Part shown: piece by piece, positions 10,915 to 23,091 of the stretch
Layout: each line of letters starts with the position of its first letter
Numbering within the stretch: the first letter of the stretch is position 1
Assembly: GCA_905220665.1 (NCBI GenBank)
Contig: CAJNAR010000170.1
Coordinates: 124,001-188,000 of the forward strand
Direction: 5' to 3'
Origin: Albugo candida
Lineage: Eukaryota > Oomycota > Peronosporomycetes > Albuginales > Albuginaceae
DNA length: 64,000 bases
Notes under the pieces: model-generated
What the model was told of the DNA's origin: nothing
Database searches by the model: none
Seen by the model: the letters and a program-made list of their open reading frames with translations, nothing else
Made by a program: the position numbers and the translations under genes

Positions 10915-12329
10915 GCCAATTTCAAAGTGATTCAGCCCGCTTTGTAAAATTTAATCGAGGAGAAATTAGCCCTACACCCAGCATGCCCCGATCAGATTTG
11001 CTCAGTTTTGTACATGGAAAAAGGACTGGCGCAGGCGAATACGAGTTTTACCGAATCAGATCACGTAAACGAGCTACCTATACTTTAATCAAGTCGACGG
11101 AATAATATCACGAATATGTCTTCTAAAGGGATCGCTGTGGATAAAGCAAAAGTTACCGGATAACAGAGCGACACGTAACGGCTCGACCAGCTTCGAAGAA
11201 AGGAAATAGTCAGCGTCTCGTTTAGATCGTTGTGATGAGTGCCCAACATGTGTTTTTTACATGGCAACATGCGAAGACAAAAATGAAGTTTTCACCTAAG
11301 GTGCGGACTTGATGCCATGCAAGAAGCGTATATTGCGCATGATCAGTCTGGTGAATTCTCTGCAGAAAAGCGCCTTTTTGAGTGTGTTTGCAGCTAATAA
11401 CGAAAGCAGTAATCATAGAAACCTGTATTGTGACGGACCGTAGCTCCATACGCATCATCGTGCGTTGCAGAAACGTCAAGAGATGGAAGTATATCATGAA
11501 GCTTCGCGTGCAAAGCAAATGGAAGCCTAGGTGGATTGCTAGGAAGCAGAAAAGTTGTTGCAAATGTTGCGTCCCTTTTACAAATAAATTATTCGATCAT
11601 CTGACTTGTTTCAGACCAGATGTGTTTGCTCTACTTCAATTCCTTAGAGTTATCTCCATGGTCTTTAAAGACGACAGCTGCCTCATGGCAGTCTCATCGT
11701 TGATACCCATAGCGCTAGTGTATTTGTATGAAGTATAAAGCAGACAACCTCGAGTAGAGTCAGACAAAAGTAAAACTTTTGACTATGATTATAAGAAAGC
11801 TAATGCGTGGTGGTCTTTTCTGCTTCTGAGTGAATCTTTGCACGTAAAAATTGGCAGCTGTCATCTTGACGTCATCTATGTGTCGGCGATGACAGTAATA
11901 AAAGGTCTGATTCAAGGATGCGTTGGAGGATATAGTAAAAAACCAAGTTGGAGATACTACCGTTGATATTTTAATCTGATTCCTCCAGTCAGCGAAATAA
12001 TAAAGATTATTAAAGCCTTTGCAGCAACTTTGCATATCATACGGGACTGTGAACAGACAGTACATGCATTGATCCTTACGCTTTGCTACCTTCAAAATAC
12101 TATGTAGCGTAGAATCGATGCTTCCATTCGATATTTAACTCGCAGTCATTCCAATTAGGTACCGGCTGACGTCTGACGGAATTCCGACTCATTGGCTTCA
12201 GAGTATCAGCAATATTGATTGGATGAATTGTGGCGGACGATGATTGAATAAAATCATGTCTTTTCGTTGATTGGGTAAAGATAGAGCTATTAATTGGCTC
12301 AATATATCCTCGTGCATTCGAGCCACGGA
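10915..12329. other. Intergenic stretch, nothing supported
   Basis: About 1.4 kb between the divergent desaturase and OST3 genes. Frames of 60-118 codons occur on both strands but none shows a motif, regular hydrophobicity or splice continuity. An ATTGG (CCAAT) box at about 12292-12296 lies upstream of the OST3 start. Confidence 0.55.
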
Positions 12330-13628
12330 ATGATTGTGCCACTGAAACGCGTGATCAACGTCACATTTGTGGCGATACTCCTGAGCTCTTTCACGTATGA
12401 ATATGACGCGAAACAGAAAAATGCAGGGGGGAAAATGCTATCTGGCGAAGAGAAGATCGTTGAACTGCAAAAATTCGAGAAAGACGAGCTGATAAAAATG
12501 ACGACGGCAACGTATAAAAAGTATATCTTACGCCCGAATCGACCATATCATTCGTTTGTGCTATTCACTGCACTTTCGGAACGTTTTTCTTGTGAAATTT
12601 GCCGGTACACTTCTATATCCGATCGGTTGACTCACTCTCATTGCCTGAATTGGCTGTGACTTCCTCCAGAACCATCAAACCAGACATTGGGTTGATAGTG
12701 AAATCTCACTCGCTTGCAGCACAAACTGAATTGAGTTCCCACGACGGCTTGCCGATATTTTTTATGGAAGCTGATTTTGACTCATGTTCCGATATATTCC
12801 AGATAGTACGCTCTATATGCTATGATTGTGTGTCTGCGTTCATCGTTTTCTCGTGCTTGTGTCTGGTAGCATGACGTGACGACAGTGCCATTTATCTTCT
12901 ACATCGCTCCAAATCTGGATGAAGACACAAATGAAGCTTTACCAAAAAAGATGGAAATCCGAAAGCGAGATATGTTGAGTTTCGGTACCTCAGGACGGCG
13001 TGCAGATGATTTGCGGGAGTTTGTGGCCAGGAAAACAGGTTTTGAGGTACGTGAGTCTTCTGGCTTGACGTCTCATTCCTCATCGACATTGTATCAGATT
13101 GTCTTGCTGGAATCAAAAACAACTTTGTACATGCTTGTGGCCAGTGGTTTGGCTGTAATCTTTGTTGTCGGCTTCATTGCGGCACGCAACACAGATTTCA
13201 TTCTGAGCAGGATCCGACGCAAAGCACTCTGGATGACCGTCTCGTTGGTATGTGTCGTGTCTGGAGCTCATTGCTGGTCGATCTTAATGCATCAAATGTA
13301 GCTATTCTATGGACTTTCGGTTTCAGGGATGGTCTATTGTATCATTCGCAACCCCGCTCCATACCACATGACGCAAAAGGGCATACAATATTTCCATCCC
13401 GATGGTCGTTCACAATTTGTTTATGAAGGACTTATTGTTGGTGGGCTGGACATTATGGCGGCTTTTTGGATCATTCTGATGTCACAATGGGCCATTTATC
13501 TGAAGAAACCGTATGTGCGCCTTCCTGCGACCATTTTCTGCGCAGCTGGATTTATCATCATGTACAAGGCCATGATTACTTGCTACAGCGCTAAGAATCG
13601 TTGGTACAAAGGCTGGATGGGTATCTGA
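12330..13628 (+). CDS. Oligosaccharyltransferase OST3/OST6 (MagT1/TUSC3) subunit
   Basis: Five exons, 12330-12604, 12670-12805, 12870-13046, 13098-13247, 13302-13628, encode 354 residues. The family's ER-lumen thioredoxin domain helps the N-glycosylation complex reach cysteine-containing sites. A signal peptide (VTFVAILLSSF) is followed by the thioredoxin domain with SFVLFTALSERF and the redox CEIC motif, the cysteine codons ending just before the first intron. Later segments VPFIFYIAP, the lumenal R..DDLREFVARKTGF helix and four membrane helices (from TTLYMLVASGLAVIF, LFYGLSVSGMVY, YEGLIVGGLDIMAAFWIIL and LPATIFCAAGFIIM) match MagT1/TUSC3, including the RNPAPY lumenal motif after helix 2. 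The ATG at 12330 is preferred because the signal peptide follows directly. Introns are 51-65 bases. Confidence 0.93.
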
Positions 13629-13904
13629 CTGCTCAGAGACATAGTGCACTGACATTGAATGAAACATCAGATTTTTGTCCCCTGGAGTATTTCCTTACCT
13701 GGATCAGCGGCAGAGTATTGGTGCAATTCAATAGCGGGCGCGTCTTTTGTATCCACTCGTCTCTCATCAACATGCACCGTCCCGTAGGTCTACACTCGCT
13801 TTACCTTATGGTACACCAGACTGAACTGTCAATAGCCGCTCCATGTTACAGCCAAACGACCAAAGTTTCTGACAAGATTTCGAGTCCCTGTATAAATATG
13901 ATCC

Positions 13905-14949
13905 TCACTGGAGGTCTGACCGAGTCGCTGACCACGTGCTACTTAGCAGTGTCGGTGACGTACACGACGCTCTCAATTGGCTTTCCTGCAGGACAGCTTT
14001 TGGCGATAACATATCATTAAAATCCACGCCTTTATACAACGAAGAAAGCCACCAGTCATCACTTGATTCGGCATCGATTAACTTCTCCGAAAGAGGCTTT
14101 GATGCATGTGCTGCCTGCACGCTTTCTCCATTCGTGTCAAATTCTGTTTTTGATTCCTCGCATTGGGTTTCCTCAGTACGATGCAATCGTTTCCACATAA
14201 GCGGCGAAACACTCCACCAATTTTCTTCACTTTGTGGAGCTTTTCCATCCTCTGGCATCAGCATTGACCGATTAATCTTCTCAATCTCCCGTTGAATTGT
14301 GCTCAATTTCCAAAATTCGCATTCCATATATAACGACCGTAGCAGTTCTGTATCTTGAGGCAGTCGATTATCGCGAAGAGCGATCAAAATGTGACGAAAT
14401 AGCCACCTAGACGGGCAGATTAGCGCGAGCTTATTCGGTAAAGATTCTGCTCATACCAATCTCTATCTTGGAAGCTGTACCGTCCTTCTTCTATCGTTGT
14501 CACAGGCGCATCTGGTAGCGCCAATGCAGCCAACAGCGAATCTGGATCCTTCCGCGCTGTAAGCATCGATATGTCAAATCGCTTATCACCGATAAAGAGG
14601 ATGATTGCAGGCTTTTCTTGAAAACAGGGCTTGCAAAACCAATCATCGCTCAATGAGGCTTCGAAACGCTCCTTTTCCGAGTCTAGTAACGCATCAACAA
14701 GTCTGAGCTTTCGCTTCTCGTGGCGAATGTATGCGCGTTGTTTGGCCAGCTACACAATTGAATGAGTATAAATGCAATTGCTTTTTTTCAACGGCGTACG
14801 CGCTGCAGTTCGAGTTGAAGCTGATGCTTTTTTGTTTCCACAACAGTTTGATGTAATAACAGGTGATTTGTTTCTTGTTTGTAAATGCTTTTCTGTAAAT
14901 CCAACGTTTTCTTTTTCGCAAAAGACTCTCGAGAAAATGAAGAATTCAT
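13905..14949 (-). CDS. BTB/POZ (KCTD T1-type) protein with N-terminal coiled coil
   Basis: Exons complement(13905..14406, 14457..14749, 14800..14949) give 314 residues; both introns are 50 bases. Residues 1-90 are a charged helical region (KKHQLQLELQR, RHEKRKLRLVD). Residues about 110-200 form a tetramerisation-type BTB domain: FDISMLTARKDPDSLLAAL, then YSFQDRDWWLFRHIL, then ALRDNRLPQDTELL and the closing ECEFWKL. KCTD proteins use this fold to form pentamers and often recruit cullin-3. The C-terminal ~120 residues contain several WW pairs and no known domain. Downstream of 13905 there are open frames toward 13650, so another C-terminal exon is possible. The upstream frame is open beyond the ATG but ends at a TGA without another start. 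Confidence 0.8.
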
Positions 14950-15100
14950 TAGTGACTGGTCTCGTCGAGCTGTCGATTCAAAACGCCCAGTAAATACTTC
15001 ATGATAGAAACCATCGACAAGGCTTATTTGGGATGATTTTCATGCTAATTTGCTCGTTTTAGTGAAGCGAGTATCTTAAGTTCGTTGACAATTCGTTTGC

Positions 15101-16064
15101 ATGTCGAAGCGAAGAAAAGGAGTTTCGCTGGAAGAAAAACGTGAGCGTCTCCTTCAAATATATCACGAGTCGAAAGAGGTTTTTAATCTAAAAGAAGTTG
15201 AGAAGCTGGGCGCAAAAGCGGGCATCGGTTCGATTCGATCTCTGTCGCAGTATTTGCATACCTTTCTCATGAAAGGTTGTATACTTAGTGCTCCAGACCA
15301 TTAAAGATGTGAATCAAGCACTGGTCGATGACAATTTAGTTGATTTTGATAAGGTACCATTGAAATCTCGGTCAGCATCGGCTGAATAGAGCGTTCTTAC
15401 GTAAAGATTGGATCGGGTAATTACTTTTGGTCATTTCCAAGCAAATTTTCCGAGCAGAGAAAGCGAAAACGTGATGAATTGCAGCAAAAGTATCGATTAT
15501 TGGAAGAGCGTGTTACAAGCACTCAAAATGCTATTTTAAAGGAGCGTGAGCTCCGAGTCGAATCGGTATCTCGCTCATGCGTTATTATTGAGCAAGAACC
15601 TCAGTTCACAATAGCTATGCTGTAGAATGAACGTGCAGAAAAGCTTGCTCGTATGGTTGAACTTGAAGAAACTCTATCGATCATGAAAGAAAAAGTCAAA
15701 CAATTCGAGGAGAATGATCCAAAAGTGCTAAACGAATTGGGTACATTGATACATAAGCAAAGTTGTCGATGTTTGTCAAATTGTTTATTTGCATAGAAAG
15801 CTCTGTCAAGAAAGTGAAAGAAGGAGCAGATCGATGGACGGGTTTGTTCATTGAACATCGATGCAATTTCCAACTCGCTCATCACTCTTATTCTTTCCTT
15901 TAGATAATATATTCAATCTAAGATCCTGGGTCGTGCAAAAGCGAGGCGTACCGACGGGCGAGGTTTGCTCCATCATGTAGCCACTTTTCATGATGCTCAC
16001 CTATTCTGATAATCAGGTTGACAAGTGGCTTGGAATCAAGGACGACTTCGATTACGTCGAGTAA
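15101..16064 (+). CDS. MND1: Meiotic nuclear division protein 1
   Basis: Seven exons, 15101-15227, 15289-15353, 15407-15565, 15626-15740, 15797-15841, 15904-15962, 16017-16064, sum to exactly 205 residues, the length of human MND1. The winged-helix N-terminus reads SKRRKGVSLEEKRERLL, then ESKEVFNLKEVEKL, then VNQALVDDNLVD and SGNYFWSFPSK. A coiled coil follows (ELQQKYRLLEERV ... LARMVELEETL), then the terminal clamp DRWTDNIFNLRSW and the closing IKDDFDYVE. MND1 pairs with HOP2 to stimulate RAD51/DMC1 strand exchange in meiosis; its presence implies a sexual cycle machinery. All six introns are GT-AG and about 50-62 bases. The next gene is convergent, 215 bases away. Confidence 0.95.
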
Positions 16065-16279
16065 ATATCCTCCGGTCAGTCTATTGGTTTTGATTTAATG
16101 CAATGGAGAAAGATGCACCTTAATATCATCCCTTCTTCTCATTTATCGATGGACATCTTGCATACAAAGCTGAATTCTCTGACAATAGGCAGCATGCTTG
16201 GAGAAGAGCACACGCTTCGTTATGTAGATAGGGCGGTTCAACAAACATCAATAAGAAAAGCAGCTTTGTGACATTACGC

Positions 16280-17453
16280 TTAAAAATTACGAACCGCAAT
16301 ACGTTTAAAGGTATCGAACGGCAAAAACGCTTCTGACTCGAAATTTTTGAATTTGAGCTCTTTATCATTCCAAAAAACTTTGATAAAATACTCCGATGTT
16401 GAAGCAGATGAGTTCTGATAGATTTCAAAAGTGACAATGGTCGCGTATGGCGGCAATGTTTGGTTCGTGTCGAGATCTAACGCATTGACAAGTGACACAA
16501 GCGTGCAGTCATGACACGAAAAAACCGAAATTTTGGGTCCTCCAAAGTCTTGAACTCTTTTTTCCAAAGACATCACTTCCTCCCCGAGAACTTTCTGCAG
16601 ATGTGAGGTCAATTCCTGTATTCCATTTGAGAAAAAAGTCGTGCCGAGTCCTTTGTGGGAAAAGCATTGGTACCAGAGCGCGGCATCGGCATCCACCACA
16701 TCAGCATAAATCTCTTCAGTGACGCCTTGTGGCCACTCAAGATTATGAGCTTTCTTACATGTCAATACATCGCGAACTAGAAAGAGTGTCACGGTAAATA
16801 TCATCTTACTACGAGGTATTATACCACAAACACGCACCAGCAGTCCAGTTGACCGGATCTGTGGAGGGTATTTGAAACAAATCACGCACACAGGCCTCGG
16901 TTTTCTTGATTTTAGCTTGTACTTGTGGCTCCAATTCCTGCAGATACAATTCCTGCATGCGATAATATATTTCCGGTGAGTGCTCAGGAACAACTGTCTC
17001 GATATTTCGAGTTCGTATATGGAATTTCGGGCTTTCACCATTCTTCTGCTTGAACAAACCGATCAACAAAGCCTGTGCTGATTGTATAGTCCGATAATAG
17101 TTGGTAGACGTGGCGTATACCGCTTCCGAATGAATCGCTTCATTTTCAAATAAATGATGATATCGTTCCCATAATTTGGCACCTTTTTCTTCCAATTGAA
17201 CCATTCCCTTTTTCGTCAAGTGACCGCCTGGATAACGCCCGCCGTCACTTGGATCACAGTAGGGTGGTACTGTAACATCTGCCCCCACCACCTTTGCAAT
17301 GCCGTGTAATTGCTCGATTTGCTCTGGTTCAAGAAGACTTTTTCTCCAGAAATTCATTTCCTCATCGCTTAATTTAAGTAAGCTGTTCAAATCCGTGTAA
17401 ATTGGAGTGCGATCTCCATGTCGATTGAATACGATTACGTGTCGGAGCTCCAT
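16280..17453 (-). CDS. Histidine acid phosphatase (ACP6/lysophosphatidic acid phosphatase-like)
   Basis: Two exons, complement(16280..16776, 16838..17453), joined by a 61-base intron, encode 370 residues. The branch-2 histidine phosphatase motifs are both present: the nucleophile loop NRHGDRTP at residues 10-17 and the distal proton-donor pair SCHD near residue 295. Between them are GGRYPGGHLTKKGMVQL and TSTNYYRTIQSAQALL, typical of acid phosphatases and of the lipid phosphatase ACP6. There is no signal peptide, so unlike secreted acid phosphatases it should be intracellular. The substrate is not decidable; lysophosphatidate or inositol phosphates are both possible. The splice restores NWTAVRDVLTC across the junction. 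Confidence 0.88.
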
Positions 17454-17632
17454 GAGCGATGCGGTTCAGTAGCCAGTAAACGAACTTGAGAAAGTATCGA
17501 ACATAACAAAGTTCGATATCAAATGCGTGCAACATAAAGCGCGCGGAAGTTTACTTTATTGGCTTGGTAACACGCACAACGACATAGACGACAGCAAAAA
17601 ATATCAAATACGACAGCTACGCCGATAGTTCG

Positions 17633-19889
17633 CTATTGGAACGATTTCGTGGATGGTAAAACCCTTCCAACGTGAGGAACAGCTCTAATACTTGAAGGAG
17701 CCGGAAGGGTTCTTCCATACCCGGGAGGCTCATGCTGATTACTTGTACGTTTTGTGCGGCGATTTTTGCTGCTCCGTGTAGCCTCAAAACCGATTTTTTT
17801 CGAAAGATGTCGCTGGATGTTCGACTTGGAATTTGACTCTAATGCAAGAACGCGACTTTGTAATTTTTCAATGGCGCTTTGGTATATACTTTCCATTTGG
17901 GTGACCTGCAGAAAACTCAATATTGCGAGTGGATAAGCGACAAAGAGAACTCACGATAGTCTGGCCATCTTGATGCTGCTCTAGTTTGGACTCAAGTAGC
18001 CGTGTTTGAGCTTGTGCGTCCGACAACTGTGGAAGAGGCACAGATGAACGTTTGCCAAGTAAAGAGGGAGTGTACTCTCGCGCACCTCTTCTTGAAGGAT
18101 TTCGACTTGCTTCTGGTTGGCCTGCTGCCGCTCATGTTGTAATTTATCGCGATCTTTGATCTCTTGCAGTAGTTCAGCAATGCGATCCGTTGTTTCTTGC
18201 TCCAATTGAAAAAAACGGTGCTTGAATTCTTTTAATTCCTGTAAAGCTGCCAATGTTTGTGTTTGCTCGTTCTCAAGCTCAGACTTTACACAATGCCACT
18301 CTTGTGAGGCTTCATTAGCGGCTTTGCGGTATGTTTCGACCTGAAGATCACACTTTGTCTTGATCTCCAAAACTTCGTCTTGATATTTCGCAAACAAATG
18401 CTGCAGTTGGGCTTGTACAGCTGACGGTACGGTTTCCAAAGCATCGGCGTGAGCACCTTCATGCGGCATCGATCCACCCGCTTGCCAATCGACTCGCAAC
18501 GCACCACAATCAAATTCCAACTGCTGTATTCGGAGCTGAGCTTTAAGCAACTGATTCTCTAACTCCATTTCCTTATCTTGACCTCGCTGGATGGTGATTT
18601 CCAGTGTATGCATCGCCTCTTCCTTCTCATCGAGACGTTGCTGCGTCACTTGATACAAAGCCTTGTAATCCGTCGCCAAGACATTTTGCTGAGCTTTGAC
18701 AAGAATCTGCATCGCTCTTTGCCCAAACAAAAGTGTTGAAAGCGTCTCCGAAAGCTCCATTTCCGATGGGCTTGCTGTGATGATAAGAGCTGTCTTTGCA
18801 TTTCCACCTAAACTGGATTGTAGTAATCTGGTGAGCTTACTATCTCGATAAGGAATATGAGGCTGTTTCTTGCTCAGAGCGGAAATACAGTTGCCCAAAG
18901 CTGAAAGTGACAAATTGATCGCTTTCAATTCCGAGATATGACGACCAGTAACAAGACTCTTCTTAACCCGTTCGGATCCAGCAAGATCCACACAAAAAAG
19001 CTGGCCGATTTTGACTCGATATGCCTGAGTGATGTCGTCCGTTCCTTGATGATGAAGCTTTTCTTTTCGTTCCAAACGCACAATCAAGATAGCATGACTT
19101 CGACTGGAATGAGCGTTCATGCTTGTCCCAGCAACAGCTCGATTGCGATCTCCTTTTGCAACACAAGACAGACACTCATCGACACTATGAACCCGCAAAT
19201 TCGTAGCGCCATCTACGTATATCCCTCCTCGTTCCGGATGATCTTCACGAAGCAGTAAGGACCCTGGAGGAAGAAAAGGGTCCAGCAAATCGAGCAAGCG
19301 CTCGCAATATATTTGGACATAGCTCACATAAACCGCGGTTTGACCAGCGGTGTTGTCAGCGGCATCTAATTGCTGTAAAAAGACAAGTCAATCCCATTTT
19401 TTAGCATGTTGTCGGACGTACTCTGAAAATATCTTTTAACGCTCGAGGAATGATACCAAAGCGATCATCAGCGTCGTCTGTCGCCAAATTCACACGGGAA
19501 GAAGTGTCACCCATCATTGTGTACGTCTTCCCTGTCGACGTTTGCCCATACGCGAGAATCGTGCCATTGTATCCGTCCAGAACGTCTTGAACGAGACGGG
19601 AGGCGACTTTGTCATAAACGCTCTTTTGGTCACAAAAGGGCTCAAAATTCGCATCAAAATGAAAATCTTTCGGTGGGTCTTGAAGCACTCGAAGTGATGT
19701 CGACGATAGCGATACAATCTTTGCATCCTTCGCGTTGATATCGTTCAAAGCGGCTGAGTCGATTGCTGTAGAAACTGCGCTTTCAGCCTCCGTGTCAGTC
19801 GCATAATTCTGTCCTCGAATTTCTCGCGGTAGAAATGGACGTACACGACAGAACACCCGAACGCGTTCGTTTCGACCTTCTGTCTCCAT
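17633..19889 (-). CDS. Kinesin-like motor protein
   Basis: Exons complement(17633..17905, 17955..18026, 18086..19372, 19422..19889) give 699 residues; every exon is a whole number of codons. The motor domain fills residues 1-375: VRVFCRVRPFLPRE, the P-loop YGQTSTGKTYTMMG, switch I NAHSSRSHAI, switch II VDLAGSER and PYRDSKLTRLLQSSLGGN. A long insertion follows the first beta strand. A coiled coil of about 230 residues comes next, then a basic Ser/Pro-rich tail. N-terminal motor placement implies plus-end motility. The short GGIYVDGA segment in the microtubule-binding half resembles ungrouped and armadillo-type kinesins, but no armadillo repeats follow, so I leave the family open. ATG 19889 is the first in frame. 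Confidence 0.93.
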
Positions 19890-20180
19890 CACATGAACGA
19901 AATGAAATTATAAATAAGCGCTTAGGAGAGTATGTCGCGGCATGCGATGTGCGCTGCGCTCGTAAAGGAGAAGAGTTTACGAGCTTCTACTTCCCCTCTG
20001 CTACGTCACACACAGTCATGAGAGTAACACTTGTGCTCGAGAGCTCTCTCCATTGAGAATACATTATCTCTTAGTACGCGTAATTGAGTGAGAGAATGCG
20101 AATTGCGTGCATTAATCATTCATTCGGAAAAAAAGCGCTCCATTTGGAATTTTAATGATTCCGAGTCACACGTTGCAGCT

Positions 20181-21131
20181 ATGAAACTGAGAAAAGCGAT
20201 TGGATGCACAGTGATGTTCATGCTCATTCAAATGACCGGTGGATACTTTGCAGGAAGCCTGGCTGTCATTTCGGATGCAGCTCACCTGTTAATGGACGCA
20301 GGAGCATTTTTCATTTCGTTGCATGCGATTTATATGGGAAGTTATCCTTCCACCGCCGAACGGCCTTTTGGGTATCAACGCGCGGAAGTATTTGGAGTTT
20401 TAATGAGTGTTTTGGCCATTTGGATCGCTACGTTGTGGCTCATTTTCACAGCTTCCATTCGCTTAATCGTCGATGAGAATGATGATCATGTTGATGGGAA
20501 AATTATGTTTTTTGTCGCGTTATTTGGCTTGTTCTCTAATGTCATTTTGATACAAGTACTTGGTCATAATTCTCACGCTCATGGGAGTCACTGTGCATTG
20601 GAGAGAAATGAGCGTCAGGAATCACCACTGCTCTCAAACAAAACGAATCAAGACAAGATGGAGTCAGCCACATCCGTCCTCGCGCACGAGATCGTCGGAA
20701 ATGAAAATGTTCGAGCCGCATACATCCACGTGATAGGAGATCTTATACAGAGTTTGGGCGTTTGTATTGCTGGTGCTTTGATATGGTACAATCCGAGCTG
20801 GCAACTCGCTGATCCCGTTGCTGCGATTGTCTTTGGCTTGATTGTGTTTGGAACCACACGAGACATTTTCAAGCGTAATCTTGATGTGCTAATGGAGAGC
20901 AGCCCGCCTGGAATGAATATCAAGTCATTGGAGGTAGAAATAAACGCTTTGCAGCATGTCTTGGAATGTCATGAAATTCGAGTTTGGTCAATTTGTATGA
21001 GTAAAGTAGCTGGGATGGTTCACGTGACACCAGTGTCATCGAATGCTGCTGGCAAGGCTTTGAAGGAGACTCGACCGCTGCTCCAAGCACACGGTATACA
21101 GATAGAGACCGTGCAAGTAGATATAGACTGA
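20181..21131 (+). CDS. Cation diffusion facilitator zinc transporter (ZnT/SLC30)
   Basis: From ATG 20181 the protein has 316 residues and six membrane helices. The zinc-site residues of the CDF family are visible: the HxxxD in helix 2 (SDAAHLLMDAGAFF) and HxxxD in helix 5 (HVIGDLIQSLGV). A short histidine-rich cytosolic loop, GHNSHAHGSH, lies between helices 4 and 5, and the C-terminal cytosolic domain follows. Such transporters move zinc out of the cytosol by proton exchange. The frame is open upstream to 20088 (about 31 more residues) without an ATG, so a short upstream exon may supply the true N-terminus. The gene is divergent from the kinesin and ends 21 bases from the convergent CBS gene. 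Confidence 0.9.
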   Translation: MKLRKAIGCTVMFMLIQMTGGYFAGSLAVISDAAHLLMDAGAFFISLHAIYMGSYPSTAERPFGYQRAEVFGVLMSVLAIWIATLWLIFTASIRLIVDENDDHVDGKIMFFVALFGLFSNVILIQVLGHNSHAHGSHCALERNERQESPLLSNKTNQDKMESATSVLAHEIVGNENVRAAYIHVIGDLIQSLGVCIAGALIWYNPSWQLADPVAAIVFGLIVFGTTRDIFKRNLDVLMESSPPGMNIKSLEVEINALQHVLECHEIRVWSICMSKVAGMVHVTPVSSNAAGKALKETRPLLQAHGIQIETVQVDID

Positions 21132-21152
21132 TCATTTGAAGTACAAGCACAT

Positions 21153-22872
21153 TCAAATCTTTTCATGAGTCTCGGTAGATACACTTGCTTGCAATGGCTT
21201 TTGATGGGTCGAATTGGAAGGTTTCTCGGGATCTTTTGCTTCTCTCTTGGACTTGAAAAAATCGAGTAGCCAGAAACCACGTGTGGTTTGATGTCCTTTG
21301 AATATTTCTCGAACGATATCTTTGATGGAGAGAATGCCGGCCAATTCGCATTCTGGACGGTCTTTACGCATGATTCCAGTGACAGGAAAATGTCGGAATG
21401 GCTTGGAAACTGCTTTTTTCCAGCACATTTCTAATGTGTCGTCTACGTGAAGCCTCGAGACGATCTGTGTGCACATATCGGTGACCAAAACCTCATTCGG
21501 ATCGCGTTTTTCGTTCAAGACTTTGACGAGATAATCTTGCTCGGTGAAAATACCGTGTACGCACTGATCTTTGTCGACAATGAGAACAGAGCCAAAGTCA
21601 TGGCGTACCATCGCCTCGACGGCCTCAGCGACCGAAATATTGTCGTCCATGCGCGTATTCAAAATCAGTTTGATGCTTTTGTGCTTTTTCTTCAGCATGA
21701 GACCCGCAGTAACTGAATCAACGCAGTAAGTTATCGAGTCGCTGGATACTCATGGTCTTACCTTGGGAAGCCGTGCTGCTTTTATTTTTTTTGTCTTCAC
21801 CCGTTGAGGTAGAATCCGTCTCCATACCTCCGACTTTATTGATTGTAGTGCCGGTTTTGCCTTTTGGAGACGAATTTGACTTGGCATTTTCAACCTTGTA
21901 AGCTTCCATTTCTGCATACGCTCGGACAATGTCTTTGATCGACAAAACAGAACGCATCGAATCAATAGGAACACTTCCCTGTTGCATCGTATTCGAATTC
22001 GAATTTCCACTAATTACTACCAAATGTCGAAAATTTTCTTTGATCATAGTCGCAAGCGTGCTACAGCCAAACAGTTGATATCATTGATATTTCCTTTGTT
22101 AGAACGCTACTCACTCAATAATGGTCATCGACGTTGGAATGCACATGACATGAGATGACATCACATCTTTTATGAGAGCTTTTTTTTGGAAATACGTTCG
22201 AGGTGACGTCTTTTTTAGTAAGTCTCGCTCCGTAATGATACCAACGACACCCAAGGAATCTATACAATCGTAACAGAAGACGTCAGAAATTTCAAGAGAA
22301 TGTAACATGACGCTGACGATCCACCTTGCGTCACAAGAAGGACACCAATTTTATTGGCTACCATCATCGAAACAGCATCTTGCACGGTTTTCTATGTAAG
22401 CAGCTAAGCAGTCGATTCGAATTCGAATCCAAACTTGTAACATAGATCTTACATCGTAAGAGATACTTTTCCATGTTCCATAATTTTGTATCGATTTTCT
22501 TCCTTTGTCGTTCAAAGCTTGAGCCGCCAAAACATCGGCAATTGTTATTATTTGCGAGGTCTCAGCACCAACAGATGTCAATTTCTGTTGCACACATTCC
22601 ATTTCGCAGACTTCCGATGTCGCAGGCGCTGGTTTCGTCTCTACTTTTTGTGTGCTTGTAACTGATGACTTTCGGATCTCATCGTGGACAATTTTTGTTG
22701 CACGGTTTTCTGCCGGTTTTTGCGGTATAGGTGCATTTACAGATGTGGATAAATAAACCATACGCTGATTTCCATACATCCCATTTTTCAAAAGCGGTGA
22801 ACGAGGATACACACGTCTAGGAGAGCGAGCAAAAGCGCCTGAAATGGACGTGCAGAATCGACTTCCAAGCAT
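21153..22872 (-). CDS. Mitochondrial protein with four CBS domains
   Basis: Exons complement(21153..21712, 21762..22060, 22115..22259, 22325..22391, 22453..22872) sum to 496 residues. The N-terminus (MLGSRFCTSISGAFARSPRRVYPRS) is Arg/Ser rich and acid-free, as in mitochondrial presequences. Two Bateman modules follow. The first spans about residues 125-270 (GRKSIQNYG, VANKIGVLLV, GIITERDLL, LIKDVMSS, ENFRHLVVISG, LSIKDIVRAY). After a Ser/Thr/Lys-rich linker, the second spans about 330-455 (VRHDFGSVLIVDKD, GIFTEQDYL, FRHFPVTG, GILSIKDIVREIF). CBS pairs bind adenine nucleotides; no enzyme domain is attached, so it may be a stand-alone energy sensor or regulator. The frame is open a little upstream but only with a TTG. 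Confidence 0.88.
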
Positions 22873-23091
22873 CAAGAAACGATCAACTTCTGATTGGTTG
22901 TTAATACATCCAATCAATTGCGTTCGTAGCAAATGACGCAGTCATCATTGATTGGTTAATTGTATCGATAGTCAGTAAGAATTCAGACAAATAGCTCCAT
23001 TTCATTGGCTAAATTTGCTCCTGATGCAAGTGAGCGTCGATGCATCGCTTCTACGACGTATTCCACTAAAAGAAGCTCTTAAACGGTAGCA
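22873..23091. promoter_or_regulatory. Divergent promoter with four CCAAT boxes
   Basis: The 219 bases between the CBS and START-FYVE start codons hold ATTGG at 22893-22897, CCAAT at 22910-22914, ATTGG at 22951-22955 and ATTGG at 23004-23008. CCAAT pentamers are the NF-Y site; four here in both orientations suggest a shared bidirectional promoter (inference). Confidence 0.5.

Noticed and set aside
11382..11738. Plus-strand frame of 118 codons in the desaturase/OST3 gap
   Set aside because: No domain, irregular composition, no splice continuity, and similar chance frames occur on the opposite strand.
15221..15240. GGTTCGATTC, resembling a tRNA T-arm
   Set aside because: It straddles the first exon-intron boundary of MND1 and has no matching acceptor or D arm.
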